A DNA stretch of 64,000 nt. Origin: Neoscytalidium dimidiatum. Its lineage: Eukaryota; Ascomycota; Dothideomycetes; Botryosphaeriales; Botryosphaeriaceae. A program made the translations under genes and the position numbers. The DNA lies in assembly GCA_037367355.1 (NCBI GenBank), contig CM074705.1, positions 186,001-250,000 on the forward strand, in the 5' to 3' direction. Under the pieces are notes generated by a model. It was not told the origin of the DNA and made no database searches. It saw only the letters and a list, made by a program, of their open reading frames with translations. Positions 43,278 through 52,797 of this stretch are shown piece after piece; position 1 is the first letter of the stretch; each line of letters begins with the position of its first letter.

Positions 43278-44231
43278 TCAGTCAAAATCAGCGCTCTCCG
43301 TGATCTCCTGCACCGCCAGGAAATTCTCCTTCAGCGCGTCCGCCTTCGCCACCGCGGCCTGGAACGCGGGCTTGCCCAGCGGCAACCTCAGGTACTGCTT
43401 CTTGCCCCTGGCCAGGCCCTCGCCCGCCGCGACGTCGTAGATGCGCTCGGCGGCCTTCTTCGGGTCGCCCGGCTGCCTGCCGTTCTGGGCGGCCAGCGCG
43501 CCGACGAGCTCGGCCACGGGCGTGCCGGCGTAGAAGGCGCTGGCCGGCCGCGCGATGCCCGCGCCGCCGAAGTTGGTGCGGAACGGCCCCGGCTCGACGA
43601 GCAGCGCGCGCACGCCGAACGGCGCGTACTCGGCCGCCAGCGACTCGGTGAGGGCCTCGACCGCGAACTTGGACGACGCGTACAGGCTGACGGCGGGCAG
43701 CGCGCGCAGGCCGCTGGTGGAGCTGATGTTGATGATGGTGCCGGCGCCCTGGGCGCGGAGGGTGGGCAGCGCGGCCTGCAGGACTTTGAAGACGCCGAAG
43801 ACGTTGGTTTCGTAGAGGGTGCGGAGGTCGTGCTCGCTGTTTGTTTTTTGTGCCCGGTCAGAAGAGGGGAGGGTGGGGGAGCCCTCGGATATTCACCATT
43901 GCTTATCACCGCTGCTCGATATGGGGGGGGCTTACCTCAGGTCCTCGAAGCCGCCCACGCAGCCGAACCCGGCGTTGTTGACGACGAAGTCGAGTCGGCC
44001 GTAGATTTTGACCGCGTCCGCCACGATCTGCTTCACTTCAGGGCCGGGCAGCGAGACGTCGAGGGAGATCCATTCGCCGCCTTTGCTCTTGATCTCTTCG
44101 ACGAGCTCGGGCGTCTTGGAGGGCTTGCGGGACGAGGCGATGACCCGGTTGCCGTGCGAGAGCGCCGTGCGAGCGATTTCGATGCCGAAGCCGGAGGAGC
44201 AGCCGGTGATGAGCCAGACGGGTTGCGACAT
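43278..44231 (-). CDS. Classical short-chain dehydrogenase/reductase
   Basis: Exons 44231-43936 and 43836-43278 give 284 aa. The 99-nt intron (GTAAGC..ACAG) is in phase. The cofactor motif is TGCSSGFG (residues 9-16), then NNAG (85-88). The active site is Ser138 in IINISS, with Tyr151 and Lys155 in YASSK. The Arg-rich strand RVIASSRKP after beta-2 suggests NADP preference. The protein resembles the large fungal group annotated as oxidoreductases near retinol/3-oxoacyl-type SDRs, with PGPFRTNFGG after the active site. Unlike the broken SDR at 17.8-18.9 kb, this one is intact. It is divergent from the alcohol dehydrogenase. The substrate cannot be deduced. Confidence 0.9.
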
Positions 44232-44336
44232 GATTGATGTGAGATGATGTAATCGCGGATGCCGTGGACTCTCTGATTCTCTATCTTCTTGTAAAAGGGG
44301 TGGCTTTGCTGCTCAATTCCACAATTCGCAAGATGA

Positions 44337-44342
44337 TTTATA
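44337..44342 (-). promoter_or_regulatory. TATA box of the SDR gene
   Basis: TATAAA on the minus strand, about 106 bp upstream of the ATG at 44231. Confidence 0.5.
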
Positions 44343-45393
44343 GAGTGGCCTCATGGTCGCGTGCTGGAGTTAAGGCAAGGCGTATTTGCGTCGCTTGATG
44401 GGTATCCCTCTTTCGCTCGTATGGACTTTCCGGTGATAAACGGCAATAAGGGTAGGTTGCGATAAAACACATGATCGTTGGCTCTGGAGCCAGCCAGTTT
44501 AAGTGGAATGAAGTGCGTGCATTGAACATGGGTGCTGGTTCGTCTTTCGGCCAAGGCAAAACTTCGGTTATGATGATGTATCCGCGTCCGGCAACGTTGA
44601 TGACCTTAGCTTCCGTCACATCCCTTCCTCTTGGCCATGCTATTGGTTGACTGTCCACTTTCATGCCTTGTTCAACGATCCGCACAACGGAGTTTCGCTT
44701 CTGTCCGCGAAGTCAGGATGTGTCATCCGCGTAGTCAGAATTTCAGAGCCGTTGATGCTAGTCAGTACCATCACAAAGTCGTAAGTTGGCAAACAACGCT
44801 AAAGAGCTAGGCGTTCATCTGGAACAGGAGATTTAGAGTCGCCGATTTTAACTATGTGCTGCTCAAAAAGGGGGGAATGGTCCGACTCCGCGTCCAAACC
44901 ACCTAACCATCTCACGACTCGGTGGGTACCCCACAGTCCCTTCATAGTAGATAGCAACATCCTTGGTCATCCACATACTTTGTTTTAATTCCCATCGCCA
45001 TAGTTTGGCTTTCCCTCAAGCCGGCAGGCTATCTTTGTGTCGAGAAAGCGGGCCACATATCGCTTGCTTCTTCTACTCCGAGCAGATTTTTCGAAGCTAA
45101 CATCTCTTCAGACAACCGGGCCGAGTATTTAAGAGTCTTCGAATCGTTACCCCGAATCCAGTACAGCATACGGTACAATATAAAAAAACAAGATGAGGAG
45201 TAAGAGAGGAGCTTCGTGGTTTTTGAGAGCAAGCCGAGATTTCTCCTCGGCCGACGCGAGCCAACCTTCGCAGCTCAGTTGCGTTATGTAAGGTCGTTGC
45301 ACACTCTGCCTAGCTGGAAGATTTTAGTTCCCGATGTGGGGTGCACCTAGTGTTGATGTCATCCAGATAAATGGTCTGAGGACGCTCCGGATG

Positions 45394-45400
45394 TATATAA
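45394..45400 (+). promoter_or_regulatory. TATA box of the alcohol dehydrogenase gene
   Basis: TATATAA, 75 bp upstream of the ATG at 45475. Confidence 0.6.
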
Positions 45401-45474
45401 AGACAGCGAATATTGGCTGGGGAATGTAGAACTGCTGTAACTCTCATTTCCACATCGACTTGTAATCTTCAACC

Positions 45475-46863
45475 ATGACATCGTCTCTCCCCAAGACCTA
45501 CACAGCGGCAGTCGTCGAGAAGGCCAATGACAAACTCACCTTCAAGGAACTTCCCCTCAAGGAGCCGGGCGTCGGCGAGATCTTGATCAAGGTCGTAGCG
45601 TGCGGTGTCTGCCATTCTGACGAAGCTGTCAGAACGGGTGTATTCGGTCGACCGTGAGCAAAACCGAACCTCCATAGAAAATAGCCTCTGGAATCTCATC
45701 GCAGGCCCGGGTCTCTGACATAGTAACACCGCAGACCGGTCGTGCCCGGCCATGAGATGATCGGTGACGTCGCCGTCGTGGGCCCCGGAGAGAAGAAGTG
45801 GAAGATAGGCGACCGGGTCGGTACGTCGTAGCACCCAACAAGCACAGCGATATACCCGCACCCTTGGCTAACCGGATCCTTCTCTCCTCTCCACCCATCC
45901 AGGCGGTCCCTGGCACGGCGGCCACGACGGCCTCTGCAAGTCCTGCAACCGCGGCGACTTCTCGACCTGCGAGAAGGAGGAAGTCAACGGCGTATGGCGC
46001 GACGGCGGATGTAAGTGCCCTCCCTCCGCTCCTCACCCCCTTCCCAACCGATGGTCCTGACCCCCAACCTTCTCCGACACGCAAGACGCGCAATACTGCC
46101 TCCTCCGCACCGAGGCCGCGGCCCGCATCCCGGCCGGCCTCGACGCGGCTGCGGCGGCGCCCATGCTCTGCGCCGGCGTCACCGTCTTCAACGCCATCCG
46201 CAACATGAACGTGCCGGCGGGCGCGACGGTGGCGGTGCAGGGGATCGGCGGGCTCGGGCACCTGGCGCTGCAGTTCTCGCGCAAGATGGGGTTCCGGACG
46301 GTGGCGCTGTCGCGCGGCGGCGCGAAGAGGGAGCTCGCGCTGCGGCTCGGCGCGACGGACTACGTCGACACGGGCGAGGAGGACGCGGCGAAGGCGCTGA
46401 GCGCCATGGGCGGGGCGGCGCTGATTGTGGTCACGGCGCCGAGCGCGGAGGTCATGGGCCCGTTGATCGAGGGGTGCGCGGCGAGGGGGAAGCTGCTGCT
46501 TCTTGCTGGTAGGTGGCTGGCGTTCGCCTCTTCCCTTTTTCTTTTTTTTTTTTTTGATTTTTAACTTCGTTGTTGTCTTCTTTCTGTTTGCCGCGGGTTT
46601 CACGTCTGGGCTGACTTGATATGTCGTGTGCAGCGGTGGGGCCTGTTATGGTTGACACGGTTCCAATGATTATGAAAGGACTGAGCGTCCACGGCTGGCC
46701 GGCAGGGCACGCTATCGACGTGGAAGAGACTATTGCATTTGCACAGCGGCAAGGGGTGGAGTGTATGGTTGAAAGGTTCCCGTTCAGCAAGGCGCAGGAG
46801 GCGATGGACTACATGATGAGCGGGAAGGTGCGATTTAGAGCTGTGATTACGATGGAGGAGTGA
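45475..46863 (+). CDS. Zinc-dependent alcohol dehydrogenase (MDR family)
   Basis: Five exons give 341 aa: 45475-45653, 45735-45820, 45903-46010, 46086-46508 and 46634-46863. All junctions close in frame. Catalytic zinc ligands are Cys in GVCHSDEAV and His/Glu in PGHEMIGDV. The structural-zinc lobe reads GGHDGLCKSCNRGDFSTCEK: three Cys with Asp at the place of the first Cys of the usual four. The Rossmann motif is VAVQGIGGLGHLALQFSRKMG. The C-terminal catalytic strand is present (GLSVHGWPAGHAIDVEETIA). It oxidises a primary alcohol or reduces an aldehyde with NAD(P)H in the cytosol; the substrate is unknown. It has the cinnamyl-alcohol-dehydrogenase/YADH layout. The TATA promoter and the divergent SDR suggest possible co-regulation. 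Confidence 0.9.
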
Positions 46864-47847
46864 AAGACTCTCTGTAGCCCGTGAATAAGATCGAGCTGGT
46901 TCATTGACGAGAAACCATTTTCCAGCTGGTGTAGCATGAGATTGCTCAGTACAGTACCGCCGCAGCTTTACCGAACAAGAGGTGTTGAACATACATTTCG
47001 CACACCTATCCAAAGCGTGCTAGGGGCCATCGGAGATAAGCGGCGGGAACGCCCGCGCGGCCGACTCGCCAGGCCAGGCTGCATGTCGAACAAAGCGCGA
47101 TATCGCAATCGCCAGGCCTGTCTTGCCGCATCCGATACTAGCTAGCCATGGCAGAGAAGGATTGTTCGCTCCAGCCATCCAATTCGTCGGCCCGGGAGTT
47201 GATCCGAAAGAAAGCGAGCTGATGGCGTCCGTGTCTGAGGGGAGAAGGGATGAAATGCCGGCAGGATGCGGCGGAGGCGGCTTTGGAGCTGCAGCTGCGG
47301 CACCTCGAACCCTGCAGACCGGCCTCCCGCAGCCCACGGCAGTCGACCTCAGCGTCCCGAATTGCTAATCAGCGGGGGCCGTGAGGAAAGATTAGTACCC
47401 CGGACTGACTACTTGACCCCGACTCCAGTCTCTTCGTCTCACCGTAGCCGCGCCTTCTCATTCTCTTGTGACCTCACACCCACGCGCCCAGCTCGAGAGG
47501 CGAGCACGGTTTACGAAGCAGCACGACTCGATGCGCACCCATTGCGCAGGCCGCGAGCCGTGAGACGAACCCACACCCCATCCTAGCCCCGACCACGAGC
47601 CCGAATTCCCCACGCAAGCTGTGCGTTGTAAAGAGGGAAAATCACGACCAGCACCGCCGATCCGCGCGCACACCTCACACACCTCACACCTCTTTTCTCT
47701 GCGGCGGGGGAAAGAAGAAAAAAAAAAAAAAAAACAGGCGCGCTGTCGTGAGCTCGAGCTCTGTCTATCTCTGTTCCCTTCTCCGCCGCTCCTCTCCCAC
47801 ACCGCTGCCCCTGCCAATTGCTCCCACGACCGCCGCCCACCGCCGCC
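46864..47847. other. Intergenic: ADH 3' end and MFS promoter/leader
   Basis: It contains an A18 run (~47710-47727) and pyrimidine-rich leader sequence before 47848. The plus frame 47266-47586 has no features. No gene seen. Confidence 0.5.
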
Positions 47848-49715
47848 ATGACGGCCCACGCGAATGGCTACCACCACGAGCCGGACGAGACGTCGCCGCT
47901 GCTGCAACGCACGTCCGACGGCCTCCAGATCCTCCCGCCGCAGCCCATCGATCCGAGCGCCGGCATCGTGCCCGAGGGCGCCGACGCGTACAATGGGGAC
48001 GGGGATGAGGGCGGGGACCTCGAGCGCCAGGTCAGCAATGTGAGCGAGGGAGGGCTGAACAAGTACAAGGGACTGCCTGAGGTGAAGAAGCGGATGAAGT
48101 ACATCCTGCCTGCTGTGGCTGTCGGGGTAAGCATGACCTTGTGTCAGAAGGAGGTGGGGTGATTGTGGTTGTGGCCGTGCTGAGCGCTGATGGGCTGGCA
48201 GATTTTCCTGGCTGCGGCGGACCAGACCATCATCGTGTCGAGTTACGGACGAATTGGGTCGGATCTGGGAGCGTTGAACAATACCTCGTGGATTGCGACT
48301 GCGTAAGTGCGAATCTTGAGCGAGGTTTGATGACTGCGCGCTGACAAGAGCTTGTCAGGTATTTTTTGACCCTCACTTCTTTTCAGCCACTTTACGGCAA
48401 GCTGTCGGATATCTTTGGCCGGAAGTCTTGCCTGCTCTTTGCGTACTCCATATTCGGAATCGGCTGCATGGCTTGCGGTTTGGCACGCAACATGAACGAG
48501 CTGATCGCTGCGCGGGCTTTTGCGGGCATTGGAGGCGGGGGCATGACTACCGTAGTCTCGATCATGATGAGTGACATCGTCACGCTGCGTGAGCGCGGCA
48601 AGTGGCAGGGCTACATCAACATCGTCTTCGCGACCGGGGCGGGCACGGGAGCACCTCTCGGCGGCATCCTGGCCGACTACGTAGGCTGGCGCTGGGTCTT
48701 CCTCTTCCAGCCGCCGCTCTGCATCGTGGCCATCATCGCCGTGTCTCTCGCCCTCAAGCTTCCCAAGCGCGACGCCGCGCACTGGAAGGAGAAGCTCAAG
48801 CGCATCGACTTCCTCGGCGCCATCATCCTCATCTCGGCCGTTTTCATGCTCCTGCTCGGCCTCGACCGCGGCTCCAACGTCTCCTGGAGCAACAAGCTCA
48901 CCATCGCCTCCCTCGCCGCCTCCGTCCCGCTCTTCCTCATTTTCATCCTCGTCGAGATCAAAGTCGCCGCCGAGCCCTTCGCTCCCGGCCACATCATCTT
49001 CGAGCGCTCGCTCGTGGCCTGCTACTTCTGCAACTTCTTCTCCTTCTCGGGATACATGGCCGCGCTCTTCTACCTGCCCCTCTACTTCCAAGTCGTCGAC
49101 GGCGCGACCGCCACAACCGCCGGCGTGCGCCTCATCCCGGGCATCATCGCCGGCGTCAGCGGCAGCCTCTTCGGCGGCTTCTACATGCAGTGGACGGGCC
49201 GCTTCTACTGGATCACGGTCGCCGCGTACGCCGGCCTCGTCGCCGGCGCGACCCTCATCCTGCTCTTCGCCGGCGCCCTCGCGCACTCGACGCTCGGCGT
49301 CATCCTGGGCCTCGTCGTCTGCGGCTTCTCCAACGGCATCGGCGTGACGACGTCGCTCATCGGGCTCATCTCGAACGCGGCCCACGCCGACCAGGCCGTC
49401 GCCACCGCGTGCTCCTACCTCTTCCGCTCGCTCGGCTCCGTCTTCGGCGTCTCGCTCGCCGCCACCCTGGTCAACCAGGAGCTGCGCAGGCGGCTGGCCG
49501 ACGCCCTGGGCAGCGGCGCCGACGCCGAGCTGATCGCCGAGCGCGTCAGGCAGAGCATCGAGTACATCCGCGGCCTGGCCCCCGCCGTGGCGAGCGTCGT
49601 GAGGGAGTGCTACGCCGAGAGCACGAGGGCCGCGTTTGCGCTGGAGATTGCGCTCGTGGCCGGGGCCGCGGTGAGCGCGTGGTTCGTGAGGGAGAGGCGG
49701 TTGGGAGGGAAGTAA
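47848..49715 (+). CDS. MFS transporter, 14-TM DHA2/VBA (vacuolar basic amino acid) type
   Basis: Exons 47848-48126, 48202-48302 and 48359-49715 give 578 aa. The ATG at 47848 has a strong context (CGCCGCCATGACG). The ~90-residue N-terminus is cytosolic and contains ETSPLLQR, a dileucine-like vacuolar-sorting motif. TM1 holds FLAAADQTIIVSS (the DHA2 motif D1). Motif A is GKLSDIFGRK and motif C is FATGAGTGAPLGG. About 14 hydrophobic segments follow, ending in the AAFALEIALVAGAAVSAWFV span. The layout matches yeast Vba proteins and fungal drug:H+ antiporters. The dileucine suggests the vacuole, with basic amino acids as possible substrates, but multidrug export is equally possible. Both introns interrupt the first membrane region, as is usual in this family. 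Confidence 0.9.
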
Positions 49716-50440
49716 GCGGCGGTGTAGATGTGACGTATAGACTTGTAGATTGGTGCGCGCGGGAAAGAGTGTGCATTTAGAAAAGGGGTTAGAGAGCTTG
49801 TGAAAAATATGGAGGGTGTATAGAGAAGAAGATGGGTTACAGAAGAAGGGTTTTCTCCTACGGTTGATGCTTTCCTCTCTCTCCCTCTCTCTCTCTTTCT
49901 CTTTGGCTATGACTTCCTTTTCACGAGTAGATGATAGAAGGGACGGTGTGGTGCATTACATGATTGGGATGGATTTTACGTCTTGTGAAATGAGAAAAAT
50001 TCCACTTTGTTCTTTTCTGCGCAGATCCATATAACCGCGTTGCTTTCTTCTGACCACTAGTGTGAATACCCCGAGAACATTTCTTTACCAACGACCGTTC
50101 CTTTGGAAAGCTGGAAACCGGCATGTCGGGACTTCCGTCTCATGTGTCGGAATAAGCAGTGCTCCTAGCGTTCAGGCTACGGTCTTGGCACGGGACACCA
50201 ATGTGGCCGGAAGAAGATTTTTTTTTTTTTCGCATGCATCTACGCAACCGATCAGTAGCATCTCATCTTGATTGATGCACTCCGCGGAAGACAATCTTTG
50301 CTGCACGAGGCGCCGAGAGAAGTCGCGAAAGGGCTGGGTTCGCGAAGACGGAAGTAGCATAGATTGATTGTCACTATATATTGGTTTCAATTAAAACCAC
50401 CGTCCATCAACTGCTACGCTAGCAGTAAAACATCGGCTTC
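49716..50440. other. Intergenic, nothing recognisable
   Basis: MFS 3' flank and 5' flank of the tRNA. It contains a CT-rich run at ~49868-49902 and a T run at ~50219-50230. No gene is supportable. Confidence 0.5.
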
Positions 50441-50540
50441 TCCTCCGTGGCGCAATTGGCTAGCGCGTCTGACTGTTACGGATATTTAATACATCATCCC
50501 AGCAATCAGGAGGTTGACAGTTCAAGCCTGTCCGGGGGAG
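50441..50540 (+). tRNA. tRNA-Asn (anticodon GTT) with a 26-nt intron
   Basis: The 100-nt gene folds to a standard 74-nt tRNA. The acceptor stem pairs TCCTCCG (50441-50447) with CGGGGGA (50533-50539), discriminator G. The D arm is GCGC/GCGC. The anticodon stem pairs TCTGA with TCAGG, with loop CTGTTAA. The T arm is GACAG-TTCAAGC-CTGTC. Anticodon GTT is at 50475-50477. The intron (50479-50504) starts one base 3' of the anticodon, the canonical nuclear position. Internal A and B boxes are intact. A T run (50547-50551) gives a Pol III terminator. Confidence 0.97.
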
Positions 50541-50949
50541 CGTTTCTTTTTGCATATTCTGAGGCGTGGAGCATCCATGGGTCGTGCGTAATGTGGGGCC
50601 GGGTCCTTCTCTTTTCTCGGCATGACATCTTCCACGTTGACTGCGAGCGTTATTGAAATGCCGCGGAACGTAGGCGGTGTATCGATAGGAGACATGGGAG
50701 TGAATGTCGTTTTGATAGAGGGAAGCAAATACACGTAACGCCCTTGCATCGACAGTACGCTCAAAAGCCAGCAGGAGAAAAAAAAAAAAGAAAGATCAAT
50801 TACTCTCTAATATTTTGCAGAGAGAAAGGAGAAGGAGAAGAATTATATACTAGTTCAAAACATTCGAAAAGTGTGTTTTCACGATGACGAATCAATCACC
50901 CTCTTCCATCCACTGCTTCCACACTTCCTTTCCCTCCCCCTCTCTCTTC
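50541..50949. other. Intergenic: tRNA terminator and GH17 3' flank
   Basis: T run after the tRNA, then AT-rich sequence with an A-rich tract at ~50779-50793. No gene seen. Confidence 0.5.
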
Positions 50950-51701
50950 TTAACAGACCGTGACGAACAGCCCGATCGGGCTGGGATTCCAATCCTCGAA
51001 CCACTCCAGCTCCAGCCCGCCCGTCGCGCTGACCTCGTAGCCGATCCGCTTCCCGGCCTCGCACGCGCCGCTCGCCACCACCCACGCGTTGCCGGGCGTC
51101 ACGCTCTCGACGGCGCCTACGGCGGCGGCTGCGCTCTGCTGGCCTGCGACGCTCTCGAACGTCGTCTGCTCCGTCGCGGGCGCGGACAGCTTCGCGACGG
51201 CGATGCCGCCTGCGCCCGTCAGCGTGAAGTCGCTGGTCTCGAGGTCCTTCTTCTGCGGCAGGAGGAAGACGAGCGAGCACGTCTTGCCGGCGTACGCGGG
51301 CGGGATGTCGAAGTTGAAGAGCGACGAGACGGTCGCGGAGACGCGGCCGTTGTACTGCGTGCCGTACGCCTTGGTCGGGTTGGCGCTGTCGACCGGGACG
51401 ATGAGGTGCGGGTACTCGTAGGTGCCGGAGAGGTTGGCCGGGCAGGCGGAGGAGGAGGACGACGGGGTGGAGGCGGGTTTGGTTGTGGAGGTGGTGAAGC
51501 CGCTAGGGTGGGTGACGGCTGTGGTTTTGGTGGCGGTGGAAGTCACACCGGGCGTGGGGCAGTAGGTGGTCGTGATGGTGATGATGACCGTGGTGACGTC
51601 TTCGTCGGAGGGGGAGGTGCCGGAAGGAGCGGTGCCGGGAGCGCCGGTGGTTGAGGGGCCGGGGATGGGCGCATTCTCAGCTGACTGCGAGGGAGCGGCG
51701 C

Positions 51702-51736
<35 letters not shown>

Positions 51737-52797
51737 CCGGCAGGGCTCGAAGCAGAGGCAGAGGGAGCTACGGAGGCGGCGGACGAGGCGGAAGCCCCGC
51801 CGGTAGGTGCACCCGTTGCAGACGAAGAGCTCGACGACGACGCCGTGTTCTCATTGTTGGCACCGCACGAGAGGTCGAACAGCGGTGTCGAGCTGCCCGC
51901 ACCCACGATGCCAAAGCTGGGGCTAGGCGTGTCCGGAACAGCATCCTGGAGCGTGTACCACCACGTGTTGGTGTTGCCGAAGAGCGGGCATCCGACCTCG
52001 TCCCAGTACGTCTTTGCGTTCTCAATACTGGCCACGGCTTCGTTCTCGTTCGGGCCGGACACCGGCCAACCCGTCTCGGTGATCCAGACGGGCTTGCCTT
52101 GGGCGGCGGCCTGCGTGGCGCCGAGCGAGTCATCGAACAGGGCCTTGCCGTTGGAAATGCTGTTGGCCATGGTGTTCTGGAAGTACGGATAGCCGTCGAA
52201 GCCCAGCCAGTCGAGGTTGGAAATCACCTCGGCGTTGGAGCCGTTCACAAAGGCCGTCCAGGTGTCGACATGGCCAATTGGCTTGGAGGCCGCCGGCGTG
52301 CCCTGCAGGGCGGAGCGCAGCTGTTGGATGTAGCGGATCAGATCGGCCGGCTCAGCTCCTGCGCCCGACTCGTTCTGGATCCCCGTGGGCGAGATGCGGT
52401 ACAGGTCCTCGGAACCAACCGAGATGCCGACAATCAGGTCCGTGAAGGCGGTGCCGTACTGCTGGATGGCAGCCGTCAGGGCGGCCACCTCATTGTCGAA
52501 GTTGGCCTGTCCGGCCGAAGCCCAGAGACCGAGGAGGAGGGAGGTCTGGGTGTTGATGGCCGCCTGGATGGCCGAGATGGGCGTGTTGGTGGTGCCATGC
52601 TGGATGGTAGTGTACAGACGGGCGGAGGTGAAGCCTGAGGCGCCGACCAAGTTCTTTGCCAGGTTGAACTCACTCTCGAAGTCGGCCTGTGACTTGGCGG
52701 CGCCGTTGGTGAAGCTGGCACCATAGTTGAAACCCTTGTACTGGGCTGCGGCTGTGGAAAGGCCTGCCGCCAGGCCGAGAAGTGTGGAGTAGCGCAT
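50950..52797 (-). CDS. Secreted GH17 endo-beta-1,3-glucanase (EglC-like) with C-terminal But2 domain
   Basis: An intronless 615-aa protein starting at the ATG at 52797. An upstream in-frame ATG at 52860 would bury the signal peptide. The signal is [18 protein letters not shown]. The GH17 domain (~19-312) starts [10 protein letters not shown]. It has acid/base Glu130 in [12 protein letters not shown] and nucleophile Glu241 in [10 protein letters not shown] Ser/Thr/Pro linker with poly-Asn (~313-465) follows. The last ~150 residues are a fungal But2-type domain: [55 protein letters not shown]. EglC orthologues usually end in a Ser-rich GPI-anchor signal; here But2 replaces it. The enzyme probably cuts beta-1,3-glucan in the wall. 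The But2 domain's role outside the cell is unknown. A TATA box lies 128 bp upstream. Confidence 0.92.

Larger units (their letters stand above)
44232..45474. promoter_or_regulatory. Divergent promoter region (SDR / alcohol dehydrogenase)
   Basis: A 1.24-kb spacer with TATA boxes at both ends (listed separately) and no supportable gene. Both genes thus have TATA-type promoters, which suggests regulated expression. Confidence 0.5.

Noticed and set aside
48243..49385. 380-codon minus-strand frame opposite the MFS transporter
   Set aside because: Asp/Glu/Arg-rich composition with no motif, antisense to a clear transporter.
45475..49715. A secondary-metabolite cluster including ADH and MFS genes
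   Set aside because: No core synthase (PKS, NRPS, terpene cyclase) is present; the genes look like independent loci.
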